Notes under the pieces: model-generated
Database searches by the model: none
What the model was told of the DNA's origin: nothing
Seen by the model: only the letters and a program-made list of their open reading frames with translations
Program-made: the position numbers and the translations under genes
Shown: piece by piece, positions 7,863-16,562 of the stretch
Numbering within the stretch: the first letter of the stretch is position 1
Layout: every line of letters begins with the position of its first letter
From: Streptomyces sp. NRRL S-455
GTDB taxonomy: Bacteria > Actinomycetota > Actinomycetes > Streptomycetales > Streptomycetaceae
Length of the DNA: 64,000 bases
Assembly: GCF_000717875.1 (NCBI RefSeq)
Contig: NZ_JOCT01000004.1
Location: forward strand, 372,001 to 436,000
Direction of reading: 5' to 3'

Positions 7863-9017
7863 GTGACCGAGACGGTCGTCAGCACCCGTAAGCCCCAGCC
7901 CGGTGTCGCCGTGCTGGTCGAACCACCGGGCGTCACGACCGTCCCGCGCCGCCGGAGCGGCTCCGGCGGGCGGCTGCGGGCCCTGGACGGGCTGCGGCTG
8001 GTGGCGGCGCTGATGGTGGCGGCGTACCACTACGGCGGCCGTGACGGTGAAGTGGGCGAGGCGTGGGGCACCTCGCCCAAGGAGCAGTTCCCGACCCTCC
8101 ACGAGTACTTCGCCTACGGCTGCCTCGGCGTCCAGGTCTTCTTCGTGATCAGCGGGTTCGTGATCTGCATGAGCGGCTGGGGCCGGCCGCTGAAGTCGTT
8201 CTTCGCCTCCCGCGCCTCCCGGCTGCTGCCCGCCTACTGGGTGGCGGTCCTGCTCGTGACGGCGGTGTTCGCCCTGCCGGTGGTGACGTACCAGGCGGTG
8301 TCGCCGAGCGACGCGCTGGTGAACCTGACCATGCTTCAGATGCCGCTCGGCGTGGACCGGGTGCTCGGCGTCTGCTGGACGCTGTGGGCGGAGGTCCGCT
8401 TCTACGCGCTGTTCGCGCTGTGTGTCGTGCTTCCCGGGGCGAACCGCCGCCGGGTGATCATGTTCTGCGCGGTCTGGATGCTGGCGACGGTGATCACCGA
8501 GAACGCGAGCATGCCGCTGCTCGACATCGTCGTGATGCCCGAGTACGCGCCCTTCTTCATCGGCGGCGTCGGCCTCTACCTCGTCCACCAGGACCGGCGG
8601 GACGCCTACGCCTGGGGCATCGTCGCCGTGAGCTGGCTGATCGGGCAGCACTACGCGGTGCAGAGCCTGTGGCACGCGCCCGACGCGGACGGCTTCTCGT
8701 ACCGCTCCTCGCTCGGCATCGTCGCCGTCGTGACCTTCGGCTTCGTGGCGGTCGCGGCGATCGCGCTGGGCTGGCTGCGCTGGGCGAACTGGCGGTGGCT
8801 GACGGTCGCCGGGGCGCTGACCTATCCGTTCTACCTCGTCCACGAGCACCTCGGCTGGGTCGTGATCCACGCCCTGCACCGGGGCCTGGACCTGCCATCC
8901 GGGGCGACATTCGCCTTGACCACCGCCTCAATGCTGCTGGTGGCGTGGCTGCTGAACCACTATGTGGAGAAGCCGCTGACCCCCCGGCTGCGTGGGGTGC
9001 TGACCAAAGCCCGCTGA
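7863..9017 (+). CDS. acyltransferase 3 family membrane O-acyltransferase
   Basis: The 384-residue protein is polytopic with about ten hydrophobic segments and an N-terminal Acyltransf_3 signature (LRALDGLRLVAALMVAAYHY, then VQVFFVISGFVI). This family moves acyl groups, usually acetyl, onto extracytoplasmic sugars. GTG at 7863 is chosen because a GAGG lies 9 bases upstream; a GTG at 7830 is also in frame. It sits between wall-polymer glycosyltransferase and methyltransferase genes, so it probably O-acetylates that polymer; acetylated nonulosonic acids are common. It is separated from the preceding gene by about 155 bp and may have its own promoter. Confidence 0.85.
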   Translation: MTETVVSTRKPQPGVAVLVEPPGVTTVPRRRSGSGGRLRALDGLRLVAALMVAAYHYGGRDGEVGEAWGTSPKEQFPTLHEYFAYGCLGVQVFFVISGFVICMSGWGRPLKSFFASRASRLLPAYWVAVLLVTAVFALPVVTYQAVSPSDALVNLTMLQMPLGVDRVLGVCWTLWAEVRFYALFALCVVLPGANRRRVIMFCAVWMLATVITENASMPLLDIVVMPEYAPFFIGGVGLYLVHQDRRDAYAWGIVAVSWLIGQHYAVQSLWHAPDADGFSYRSSLGIVAVVTFGFVAVAAIALGWLRWANWRWLTVAGALTYPFYLVHEHLGWVVIHALHRGLDLPSGATFALTTASMLLVAWLLNHYVEKPLTPRLRGVLTKAR

Positions 9018-9081
9018 GGCTGTTCATGCGGCGTTCAACCAACCGTCGGTTCCGGCAACGCTGAGGGAGAAGGCTCGCCTC

Positions 9082-10002
9082 ATGACCAACGCACAAGCGA
9101 CCGACAAGCACCCCGGCGAACTCGCGGACGTCCCGGGCTGGTTCCCGCCGCTGGACCAGATACTGTTCACCTGGTTCCTGGAGCGGCAGAAGGCCCAGGG
9201 CATGCGCGGTGACCTGCTGGAACTCGGTGTCTACATGGGCAAGAGCGCGATCCTCCTCGGCCACCACCTCCAGGACGGCGAGAAGTTCACGGTCTGCGAT
9301 CTGTTCGAGGGCGAGGCCCCCGACGAGGCCAACCAGGCGGAGTCCACCAAGTCCTACGCCACGCTCACCCAGCAGGCCTTCGAGCGGAACTACCTCTCCT
9401 TCCACGACACCCTGCCGACGGTGATCGCGGCCCCGAGTTCCGTGGTGTCCGAGAAGGTGGCCCCGGACACCTGCCGCTTCGTCCACATCGACGCCTCGCA
9501 CCTGTACGAGCACGTGCACGGCGACATCGGCGCGGCCCACGACATCCTGCTGCCCGACGGCATCGTGGTCCTCGACGACTTCCGCTCCGAGCACACGCCG
9601 GGCGTCTCGGTCGCCGCCTGGGAGGCCGTCCTCAACCGGGGGCTGCGCCCGATCTGCCTCAGCACGCAGAAGCTGTACGGCACCTGGGGCGACCCCGGGC
9701 CGATCCAGGAGGAGCTGCTCGACATGCTCAGGCAGCGCCAGGACTGCGGGCTGAGCGTGCAGGAGGCGGCGGGACACCGGCTGGTCCGCGCCCGGTCCAG
9801 GGGCATGAAGCCGCCGCCCTTCCCGACCTCCCGGCACTACGTGGCCCCCGCGCCGGCGAGCGTCCCGGCCGCCCGCGTCACCGAGTCCCGCGCGGCACGC
9901 CCGGCCCGCCCCGCCCCGTCCCGGGCCCGCCGGATCGCCAAGGACCTGCTGCCGCCCGTGGTCACCCGGGCCGTGCGCCGGGCCCGCGCGAAGCGCTCCT
10001 GA
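9082..10002 (+). CDS. class I SAM-dependent methyltransferase (TylF/Methyltransf_24-like)
   Basis: The 306-residue protein has a SAM-binding loop ELGVYMG at residues 47-53, an acidic strand after it, a metal-site-like VHIDASHLYE, and IVVLDDF as in the macrocin O-methyltransferase group. Residues from about 235 on are a Pro/Ala/Arg-rich tail, probably disordered and binding membrane or polyanion. GGGAGAAGG precedes the ATG. It lies at the end of the rightward wall-polymer genes and likely methylates a sugar of that polymer; the target is inferred from context only. Confidence 0.8.
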   Translation: MTNAQATDKHPGELADVPGWFPPLDQILFTWFLERQKAQGMRGDLLELGVYMGKSAILLGHHLQDGEKFTVCDLFEGEAPDEANQAESTKSYATLTQQAFERNYLSFHDTLPTVIAAPSSVVSEKVAPDTCRFVHIDASHLYEHVHGDIGAAHDILLPDGIVVLDDFRSEHTPGVSVAAWEAVLNRGLRPICLSTQKLYGTWGDPGPIQEELLDMLRQRQDCGLSVQEAAGHRLVRARSRGMKPPPFPTSRHYVAPAPASVPAARVTESRAARPARPAPSRARRIAKDLLPPVVTRAVRRARAKRS

Positions 10003-10011
10003 CGCCGGGCG

Positions 10012-10159
10012 TCATGAGACGCCGTAGCGCGCCCCGATCCCCTCGACGACGAGGGCCAGCCCCTCCTCGTAGTGCCGTTCGTAGTCCTCGAAGATCTCCG
10101 CGCCCGCCTGGGCCGACAAGGAAATGTCGGTTGTCAGGCGGGCGCGTTCGTTCACGCCA
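10012..10159 (-). pseudogene. remnant of a TetR-like regulator C-terminus
   Basis: Read leftward and ending at the stop complementary to 10012-10014, this stretch gives about 48 protein-like residues ending DYERHYEEGLALVVEGIGARYGVS (shown in part), which resembles the last two helices of TetR regulators. There is no start codon and no DNA-binding half. The frame runs upstream into the end of the mutase gene at 10175, so the front part is missing. It is best read as the stump left by a deletion beside the mutase. Confidence 0.45.
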
Positions 10160-10174
10160 TGGCACAGACCGTGG

Positions 10175-11755
10175 TCAGAAGGCGTCCGACGGGACGTACG
10201 CCCCCCACACCTCGCGCAGCGCGTCGCAGACCTCGCCCACCGTCGCCCGGGCCTTCAGCGCCTCCTTCATCGGATACAGGACGTTGTCCTCGCCCCCGGC
10301 GGCCTTCCTCAGGGCCACCAGGGCCGCGTCCACGGCCGGCTGGTCGCGTTCGGCGCGCAGCTTGGCCAGGTGTTCGGCCTGCCGGGCCTCGATGGCCGGG
10401 TCGACGCTCAGCGGCTCGTAGGGCTCCTCCTCGGCCAGCTGGAAGCGGTTGACGCCGACCACGATCCGCTCGCCGGAGTCGGTCTCCTGGGCGATGCGGT
10501 AGGCGTTGCGCTCGATCTCGTTCTTCTGGAAGCCGTGCTCGATGGCGTTGACCGCGCCGCCCAGTTCTTCGACCTTCCGCATCAGCTCGACGGCCGCGGC
10601 CTCGATGTCGTCGGTCATCGTCTCGACGACGTAGGAACCCGCGAACGGGTCCACCGTGGCCGTCACATCCGTCTCGTGCGCCAGGACCTGCTGCGTGCGC
10701 AGTGCCAGGCGGGCGGACTTGTCGGTGGGCAGGGCGATGGCCTCGTCGAAGGAGTTGGTGTGGAGGGACTGGGTGCCGCCGAGGACCGCCGCGAGCCCCT
10801 GGACGGCGACCCGCACCAGGTTGACCTCGGGCTGCTGGGCCGTCAGCTGCACGCCGGCCGTCTGTGTGTGGAAGCGCAGCATCAGCGACTTGGGGTTCTT
10901 CGCGCCGAACTCCTCGCGCATCACACGGGCCCAGAGACGGCGCGCCGCACGGAACTTGGCGACCTCCTCCAGGATCGTCGTCCGGGCGACGAAGAAGAAC
11001 GACAGGCGGGGCGCGAAGTCGTCGACGTCCATGCCGGCCGCGACCGCGGTGCGCACGTACTCGACACCGTCGGCGAGGGTGAAGGCGATCTCCTGCGCCG
11101 GGGACGCGCCCGCCTCGGCCATGTGGTAGCCGGAGATCGAGATGGTGTTCCAGCGCGGGATCTCGGCCTTGCAGTACTTGAAGATGTCGGCGGTCAGGCG
11201 CAGCGAGGGCTTGGGCGGGAAGATGTAGGTGCCCCGGGCGATGTACTCCTTCAGCACGTCGTTCTGGATCGTGCCGGTGAGCCGGTCCGCCGGGATCCCC
11301 TGCTCCTCCGCCACCAGCTGGTACAGGAGCAGCAGCAGCGCGGCCGGGGCGTTGATCGTCATGGACGTCGAGACCTGGTCCAGCGGGATCCCGCCGAACA
11401 GCACCCGCATGTCCTCGATCGAGTCGATCGCCACGCCCACCTTGCCGACCTCGCCGTGTGCGATCGGGGCGTCGGAGTCGTGGCCCATCTGGGTGGGCAG
11501 GTCGAAGGCGACGGACAGGCCCGTCGTGCCGTGGGCGATCAGCTGCCGGTAGCGGGCGTTGGACTCCGTCGCCGTGCCGAAACCGGCGTACTGGCGCATC
11601 GTCCACGGACGGCCCGTGTACATGTTCGGGTACACGCCGCGGGTGAACGGGTACGCCCCCGGCTCTCCGAGCTTCTGCGCGGGGTCCCAGCCCTGGAGGT
11701 CCTCCGGCCCGTAGACCGGTGCGATGGGCAGTCCGGACTCCGACTCACGCGTCAT
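10175..11755 (-). CDS. acyl-CoA mutase large subunit, methylmalonyl-CoA type, without B12 domain
   Basis: The 526-residue protein is the TIM-barrel catalytic half of the methylmalonyl-CoA mutase family, ending YVPSDAF before any cobalamin-binding domain. A separate small B12 subunit must be supplied from elsewhere. Substrate-determining positions can be read: Tyr56 in WTMRQY and Arg174 in EYIARGTY correspond to the Tyr/Arg pair of methylmalonyl-CoA mutase, whereas isobutyryl-CoA mutase has Phe/Gln. The substrate is thus probably methylmalonyl/succinyl-CoA. ATG 11755 has a GGGAGG site. No partner subunit or MeaB chaperone lies nearby. Confidence 0.87.
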   Translation of the reverse strand: MTRESESGLPIAPVYGPEDLQGWDPAQKLGEPGAYPFTRGVYPNMYTGRPWTMRQYAGFGTATESNARYRQLIAHGTTGLSVAFDLPTQMGHDSDAPIAHGEVGKVGVAIDSIEDMRVLFGGIPLDQVSTSMTINAPAALLLLLYQLVAEEQGIPADRLTGTIQNDVLKEYIARGTYIFPPKPSLRLTADIFKYCKAEIPRWNTISISGYHMAEAGASPAQEIAFTLADGVEYVRTAVAAGMDVDDFAPRLSFFFVARTTILEEVAKFRAARRLWARVMREEFGAKNPKSLMLRFHTQTAGVQLTAQQPEVNLVRVAVQGLAAVLGGTQSLHTNSFDEAIALPTDKSARLALRTQQVLAHETDVTATVDPFAGSYVVETMTDDIEAAAVELMRKVEELGGAVNAIEHGFQKNEIERNAYRIAQETDSGERIVVGVNRFQLAEEEPYEPLSVDPAIEARQAEHLAKLRAERDQPAVDAALVALRKAAGGEDNVLYPMKEALKARATVGEVCDALREVWGAYVPSDAF

Positions 11756-11878
11756 GGTTGATGCCTCCCGCAGAGCAGTGCCTCGCTCACCACCATGCCC
11801 CCTGGTTCGCGAGGGGTCACGCCCGGGGAACATCTCGGGTGGCATCCGGGTACACCGGTGAGACGACAGGGGGGTCGT

Positions 11879-12706
11879 GTGCGTACCACGGGTATGGGGA
11901 GGGCGGTCGCAGCGGGACTGGCCGTGCTGGCCACGCTGACCGGCTGTACCGTGCAGGCTCCCGACGGGGGCGGGAAGCCCCGCTCGCCGGTGCACATCGA
12001 GCTGCCGAGCGGGACACCGTCGCCCCCGCGCAGCCCCACCGGCGACGACAAACCGAGAACCGCCCCCGCGCCCGCCCGTGTGCTGTGGTCCCCCGGCGAC
12101 ACCGGCCGGGACGTCCGCGAGCTGCAGGCCCGGCTGCGGCAGGTCGCCTGGCTCTTCGACGGGCCGACCGGGACGTACGACGAGGCGACGGAGCGGGCGG
12201 TCAGCGGCTTCCAGGGCAAGCGCGGACTGCCGCGCACCGGGCGGACCGACACCGTCACCTGGCAGCGGCTGCTCGGGATGACGCGCCAGCCCGGCCGGTG
12301 GGACCTGTATCTGATGGGCGGCCAGCCCGCCGACCCGCCGGACGCGCGCTGCAGAACCGGCCGGGTGCTGTGCATCGACAAGACCAGCCGGACACTGCGC
12401 TGGATGGTCGACGGGCGGACCGTGTCGACGATGGCGGTGCGCTTCGGCTCCCAGTACACGCCGACCCGGGAGGGCGCCTTCTCCGTCTACTGGAAGTCGC
12501 GCGACCACGTGTCGACGCTCTACGACTCGCCCATGCCCTACGCGATGTTCTTCAGCGGCGGCCAGGCCGTGCACTACTCCCCCGACTTCGCGGCCCGGGG
12601 CTATGCCGGCGCCTCGCACGGCTGCGTCAACGTACGGGACGAGCAGGCGATCGCGGAGCTGTACGCGCAGGTCCGGGACGGCGACAAGGTCGTCGTGTCC
12701 TGGTGA
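11879..12706 (+). CDS. L,D-transpeptidase lipoprotein with peptidoglycan-binding domain
   Basis: The 275-residue protein starts with a lipoprotein signal whose lipobox Cys is residue 23 (LATLTGC). A Pro-rich spacer, a PG_binding_1 repeat ([14 protein letters not shown] to about 140) and a YkuD catalytic domain follow. The active-site pattern is complete: His232, then SHGC with nucleophile Cys249. Such enzymes make 3-3 cross-links in peptidoglycan outside the membrane. GTG 11879 is preferred because a run of G lies just upstream and it gives a normal signal peptide. It is monocistronic, divergent from the mutase, and followed by a strong hairpin. Confidence 0.9.
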   Translation: MRTTGMGRAVAAGLAVLATLTGCTVQAPDGGGKPRSPVHIELPSGTPSPPRSPTGDDKPRTAPAPARVLWSPGDTGRDVRELQARLRQVAWLFDGPTGTYDEATERAVSGFQGKRGLPRTGRTDTVTWQRLLGMTRQPGRWDLYLMGGQPADPPDARCRTGRVLCIDKTSRTLRWMVDGRTVSTMAVRFGSQYTPTREGAFSVYWKSRDHVSTLYDSPMPYAMFFSGGQAVHYSPDFAARGYAGASHGCVNVRDEQAIAELYAQVRDGDKVVVSW

Positions 12707-12728
12707 GCAAGGCGTGCGGGAGATTGGG

Positions 12729-12765
12729 GCGCGGGCGGGACCGGGGGAACGTGTCCCGCCCGCGC
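12729..12765. terminator. 13-bp perfect hairpin after the L,D-transpeptidase gene
   Basis: GCGCGGGCGGGAC (12729-12741) pairs perfectly with GTCCCGCCCGCGC (12753-12765) around an 11-base loop. It starts 23 bp after the L,D-transpeptidase stop. There is no T-run, as is usual for actinobacterial terminators. It may also serve the leftward gene that ends at 12865. Confidence 0.75.
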
Positions 12766-12864
12766 TCAGGTGCACGAGCCGTAGGTACGGGGGGAACCCC
12801 GGCTCAGTGCGACGGCCGATGACCAGTCGGCCCACTTATTACTGCGCCGGGGCCGCAGAAAACG

Positions 12865-13926
12865 TCACACCCTCGGCCAGGAGATTTTCGCGGGGTACGA
12901 AATCGCAGGTCGGAGGGGCTGCAGAGACCGTGTGGACCGGGTGCGGTCGGCGTCGTGAGCGTCGTCGCCGTGCCGCTCGTCCTTCCGCTCGGCCCGCTTC
13001 CCGGCCTTCCGCTCGGCCCGCCTCTCGGCCTTGTCCTGCTTCCTGTCGTGCTTCTGAGCTTCGCCCTCGCGCTTGCCCGGGTCGGCGTCCTCGTCGTGCC
13101 GCTGCGCGGAGCGGCCGTCGATGCCGGCCAGGAGGCCCTTGCAGTACCCGCGCACCCGGGTGCCGTCCGCCGCGTCGCGCAGGGCACGCCGGCGGTCTGG
13201 GGTCAGCCGCTTGCCGTCGCGCAGGTCGCGGCAGGCGGACGCGATCTTCCCGCGGCCGTCGCCGGGACGGTCGCCCTCAGCGCCGGAACCCGGCTTCCGC
13301 GCCGGGTCGTCGCGGGCCTCGGTCCGTCCGGGGTCGCGGGATCCGCCCGTCGCGGTGCCGCTCGGTGTGTTGCCGTGCTGGGACCCGCCCTGTCCGTCGA
13401 CGCTCGGCGAGGGCGACACCAGCGGACGCCCGGACGGAGTGACAGCGGCCGAGACGGAGGCGCCGGGGTCGGGCCGGTCGCCGCCGAACGGCGCTCTCAG
13501 GACTCCGGTTCCGGCCGCGACGGCGACACCACCGACCATGCCGACGGCCAGCACGGCGGCCAGCACGAAGCGCGCGGGACGGGCCCGACGAGGCCGCCGG
13601 ACATCGCCGGAGCCACTGCCGTGCCGGGTGCCGATCCGGACCAGGCCCGCTTCGACGACCTCATCGCCGGTCTGCCCGCCGGTGCCGGAACGGGCCGCCC
13701 CGGCGTCGGCGCGTTCCGCACGCACCTTGCGGAAGGCGGCCACCGCGGCGGCCTCACCGGGGAGTTCCTCGCTGGTCAGCGGGGGTGACGCGGACAGCGC
13801 GCCGAGTGTCCTGGAGAGCCTTTCGGCCCGGGTGCGGTCGGCGCCGTCGACGCCTTCGAGTGGCTCTCCGTTCAGCAAGCGCTCCGCCGTTTCGCGGTCC
13901 AGCCACCTGTACTGCTCGTCGGCCAT
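12865..13926 (-). CDS. membrane protein paired with an ECF sigma factor (putative anti-sigma factor)
   Basis: A 353-residue single-pass protein: cytoplasmic N-terminus of about 118 residues, one membrane helix at 119-138, and a long extracytoplasmic part rich in Pro, Gly and Ser. Near residue 225-265 is a module with two cysteines (ACRDL ... AADGTRVRGYC), followed by a highly charged Lys/Arg/Glu/Asp tail. The start overlaps the sigma factor stop as TGATG with an AAGGA site, so the two are coupled. Layout and pairing suggest an anti-sigma factor, but no classical zinc-binding HxxxCxxC motif is visible. A paralogous pair lies at 14952-16538. Confidence 0.7.
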   Translation of the reverse strand: MADEQYRWLDRETAERLLNGEPLEGVDGADRTRAERLSRTLGALSASPPLTSEELPGEAAAVAAFRKVRAERADAGAARSGTGGQTGDEVVEAGLVRIGTRHGSGSGDVRRPRRARPARFVLAAVLAVGMVGGVAVAAGTGVLRAPFGGDRPDPGASVSAAVTPSGRPLVSPSPSVDGQGGSQHGNTPSGTATGGSRDPGRTEARDDPARKPGSGAEGDRPGDGRGKIASACRDLRDGKRLTPDRRRALRDAADGTRVRGYCKGLLAGIDGRSAQRHDEDADPGKREGEAQKHDRKQDKAERRAERKAGKRAERKDERHGDDAHDADRTRSTRSLQPLRPAISYPAKISWPRV

Positions 13927-14600
13927 CACACATCCTTCTGCGTCCGCGCGACGCTGTGCGTCACACGTGCGGACGTCATGGCACCACCGCGCGGTGCTCG
14001 CTGGGGCGGCAGCGCGTCGAGCACCCCGGCCGACTCCGGATCGGCCTCCGGGCCGTCACCGAGGAGCTCCGCGAGCCGCTTCAGGCCCCGGTGTGCCGCC
14101 GTCCGCACGGCGCCCGGGCGCTTGCCGAGGGTCTCGGCGGCGGTCTTCGCGTCGAGTCCGACGACCACCCGCAGCACGACCGCCTCGGCCTGGTCCTGCG
14201 GCAGCCGGGAGATGAGGGAGAAGGCGCCGTCGGTGGCGAGCGCCTCGATGGCCTCACCCGCCGTGTCGGACTCGGCGGCCCGGCTGGTCAGTTCGGTCTC
14301 GTCACCGCCGATCGCGGGCCGGCGCCCGCGCATCCGTATGTGGTCCAGCGCCCGGTTGCGGGCGATACGGGCGGTCCAGCCGCGGAAGCGGTCCGCGTCG
14401 CCGGTGAACCGCTCCAGGTCACGGGCTATCTGAAGCCACGCCTCGGACGTCACGTCCTCGGCGTCGGGGTCGCCGACCAGCGTCCGTACGTACCCGAGCA
14501 GCCGCGGGTGCACGGTGCGGTACACAGTCCGGAACGCGTTCTCGTCTCCGTCCTGTGCCGCACGCACCGCGGTGGTCAGCTCCGCGTCGTCCCCCAGCAC
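13926..14600 (-). CDS. ECF-type RNA polymerase sigma factor
   Basis: The 224-residue protein has sigma region 2 (ENAFRTVYRTVHPRLLGYVR ... DAEDVTSEAWL) and region 4 (LPQDQAEAVVLRVVVGLDAK ... RPGAVRTAAHRGLKRL). Region 3 and a long C-terminal sensor are absent, as in ECF factors. The GTG start at 14600 has an AGAAGGG site. The gene is coupled to the downstream membrane protein. Three GTGGTTGC direct repeats lie 58-105 bp upstream. The signal and regulon are unknown. Confidence 0.9.
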   Translation of the reverse strand: MLGDDAELTTAVRAAQDGDENAFRTVYRTVHPRLLGYVRTLVGDPDAEDVTSEAWLQIARDLERFTGDADRFRGWTARIARNRALDHIRMRGRRPAIGGDETELTSRAAESDTAGEAIEALATDGAFSLISRLPQDQAEAVVLRVVVGLDAKTAAETLGKRPGAVRTAAHRGLKRLAELLGDGPEADPESAGVLDALPPQRAPRGGAMTSARVTHSVARTQKDV

Positions 14601-14657
14601 CGCGCGCCCTTCTGCGCCTCAACCGGCGCCGCTCTCGCGGACCGGGTTCTCGCCGTC

Positions 14658-14705
14658 GTGGTTGCTCAATTGGTGGTTGCGGTTTGCAAGGCCGCAGGTG
14701 GTTGC
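14658..14705. promoter_or_regulatory. three GTGGTTGC direct repeats upstream of an ECF sigma gene
   Basis: GTGGTTGC occurs at 14658-14665, 14673-14680 and 14698-14705, upstream of the leftward sigma factor that starts at 14600. The spacings are 15 and 25 bp. Repeats of one octamer in an otherwise non-repetitive promoter region are compatible with a regulator-binding array. Confidence 0.35.
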
Positions 14706-14875
14706 GGTGGTCTTGCCGCCTCCGCTGTTGGCGCGAATGGCACGTTACGACCTCAAACCACTCCCCGTCCATGTCCGCTGGAGATGGAACCATGCCGTGA
14801 CACGGCGGGGTGTGACACAAAGCGCACACCGGGCGCTGTAGGAAGTACGGGTCGCCGCGCGGCCCGTGCCGTGCG

Positions 14876-14917
14876 ACGGCCGGGGCCTCTCCTGTGGGGG
14901 GTGGCGGCCCCGGCCGT
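14876..14917 (-). terminator. 12-bp perfect hairpin ending the second sigma/membrane-protein operon
   Basis: ACGGCCGGGGCC (14876-14887) and GGCCCCGGCCGT (14906-14917) pair without mismatch around an 18-base loop. It is located 35-76 bp beyond the stop of the leftward membrane protein gene at 14952, the position expected for its terminator. Confidence 0.7.
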
Positions 14918-14951
14918 TGCCATGGCGGCGCCGTCGGGTTCGCCGGATCCC

Positions 14952-15713
14952 TTATCGGGAACGGCCGTTGGGCCGGGCAGGGGTGTCCTTGTCGCGACTC
15001 TCGCCCGTGCCGTCGTTCTCGGCCGGCCCCTTGTTCTCCGGGTTCTCCGAACCGCCGCTCCTGCCCGGCTTGGGCTCGGGCGTGGCCGGTGCCAGTTGCT
15101 CGGCGCAGTACTCCGTGACCTTGCTCTCACCGCCCGCGGCGTCGACGAGACGCCGCCAGGCCGTCGCGTCCGTGGCCTTGCCCCGGCCATCGGCCTGTTG
15201 GTAGGCGCGGCAGTGGGCCTCGGTGTCCTGGGCGGGGGCCGGGCGGTCGGGACGTGCCGGGGCCGAGCCGGTGCCGGTTCCGGGGCTGTGGCCGGCGTCG
15301 CCGTCGCGGGGAGGGGTCCGGGCCGGGTCGCGCGGGGCGCTGCTGGAGGCGGGCGGGTGCTCGCGGCCGTCGTCGCCCGGACCGTCCGCCGAGGATCCCG
15401 CCGCGCCGATCGCCGCCACGGCGACACCGCCCAGCGTGAGACTCGCGAGCAGCACGCCGAGCGTCGTCCTCAGCGACCGTCCGAGGTACCGCCGATGCTC
15501 CCGGGGACGCCAGTCGTCCCGGCGGCGGGTGCGCGCCCTCCGGACCCCGGCGCCCCGGGCGACCCGGAACGCGGCCACGGCCCGCCGCTCGGACTCGGCG
15601 TCCACGCCGTCGCGGACGAGGGAGGCGACGATGAGCGCCTCGACCTCGGATTCGAGAAGGGCATGACGGGGATCACGGCCGGCAAGCCCGCCCTCGCTCT
15701 GCCGCTCACCCAT
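14952..15713 (-). CDS. membrane protein paired with the second ECF sigma factor (putative anti-sigma factor)
   Basis: A 253-residue single-pass protein: cytoplasmic part to about residue 82, membrane helix 83-103, then a Pro/Gly-rich extracytoplasmic part with a two-cysteine module (HCRAYQQ ... DAAGGESKVTEYC) and a Gly/Pro/charged tail. Architecture and the spaced Cys pair match the protein encoded at 12865-13926, so the two are paralogues. ATG 15713 is preferred; a GTG at 15740 is also in frame. It follows the sigma gene by about 140 bp rather than overlapping. The anti-sigma role is inferred from the pairing. Confidence 0.65.
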   Translation of the reverse strand: MGERQSEGGLAGRDPRHALLESEVEALIVASLVRDGVDAESERRAVAAFRVARGAGVRRARTRRRDDWRPREHRRYLGRSLRTTLGVLLASLTLGGVAVAAIGAAGSSADGPGDDGREHPPASSSAPRDPARTPPRDGDAGHSPGTGTGSAPARPDRPAPAQDTEAHCRAYQQADGRGKATDATAWRRLVDAAGGESKVTEYCAEQLAPATPEPKPGRSGGSENPENKGPAENDGTGESRDKDTPARPNGRSR

Positions 15714-15851
15714 GTCCGTTTCCGTCCCTGCTCGATCCACTTGCCCCGCACGGCCCGTCCGGCCCCACCAGTACGTCCCGCACGTCCGCCTCGTTCACGG
15801 CGCCGCGTCCGCGCGGTCCCGCCGGCCCGGGCCCGCGAAGGTGAACAATGT

Positions 15852-16538
15852 TCACGTCGACTCACCCAGCGTCCGGGGAGCCTCTTCCGTCACACCCTCC
15901 GCTCCGAGCCGCCCGGCGAGACGTTTCAGCCCCCGGTACGCGGCCGTGCGTACCGCGCCCGGCCGCTTGCCCAGGACCCGCGCGGCGGCGGGGCCGTCGA
16001 GGCCGACCACGACACGCAGCAGCACGGCCTCGGCCTGGTCGCGCGGCAGCCCGCGGACCAGCTCCAGGGCGCGCTCGGTGGAGATGGCCTCCAGCGCCTG
16101 GTCGTGCGTGCTCTGCGGCCCGGGCAGGTCCAGGAGGTCCTGTTCCAGCGCGGACGACCGGGGCCGTACCCGCTGCCGGCGCAGATGGTCCAGTGCCCGG
16201 TGCCGGGCGATGGTCGCCGTCCAGCCCCGGAACCCGGCCCCGTCGCCCTTGAACCGCCCGAGGTCCCGGGCGATCTCCAGCCAGGCGTCGGACGCCACGT
16301 CCTCCGCGTCGTCCCCGACGAGCCCGCGCAGATAGCCGAGCAGGCCGGGCTGCACGAGCCGGTAGGCGACCGCGAAGGCCGCCTCGTCGCCCTGCTGCGC
16401 CCGCGCGACGGCCGCGCCCAGGCAGCCCGCCCGGCGCCCGCCACCGTTCGGGTCATCCCGGGCCGCCGTCCTCGGGAGCGCGGGCCCGGGGAGGTTTGTG
16501 CCGAGCGACGTACCGGGGAGCTCTGCACGCGACACCAC
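15852..16538 (-). CDS. ECF-type RNA polymerase sigma factor (second copy)
   Basis: Sigma regions 2 (YRLVQPGLLGYLRGL ... DAEDVASDAWLEIARDL) and 4 (LPRDQAEAVLLRVVVGLDG ... RPGAVRTAAYRGLKRLAG) closely parallel the factor encoded at 13926-14600. Only the start is odd. At the position aligned with the GTG of the paralogue this gene has TGC, so translation must begin upstream at GTG 16538 or 16535, giving a 40-residue extension and leaving only about 25 bp to the divergent amidase start. Length is up to 228 residues. Function and regulon are unknown. Confidence 0.8.
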   Translation of the reverse strand: MVSRAELPGTSLGTNLPGPALPRTAARDDPNGGGRRAGCLGAAVARAQQGDEAAFAVAYRLVQPGLLGYLRGLVGDDAEDVASDAWLEIARDLGRFKGDGAGFRGWTATIARHRALDHLRRQRVRPRSSALEQDLLDLPGPQSTHDQALEAISTERALELVRGLPRDQAEAVLLRVVVGLDGPAAARVLGKRPGAVRTAAYRGLKRLAGRLGAEGVTEEAPRTLGEST

Positions 16539-16562
16539 CGCCCGACGAAAGGCGAGCGCCGT

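Noticed and set aside
10175..11755. Isobutyryl-CoA mutase IcmA
   Set aside because: The Tyr and Arg at the substrate positions match methylmalonyl-CoA mutase rather than the Phe/Gln of IcmA.
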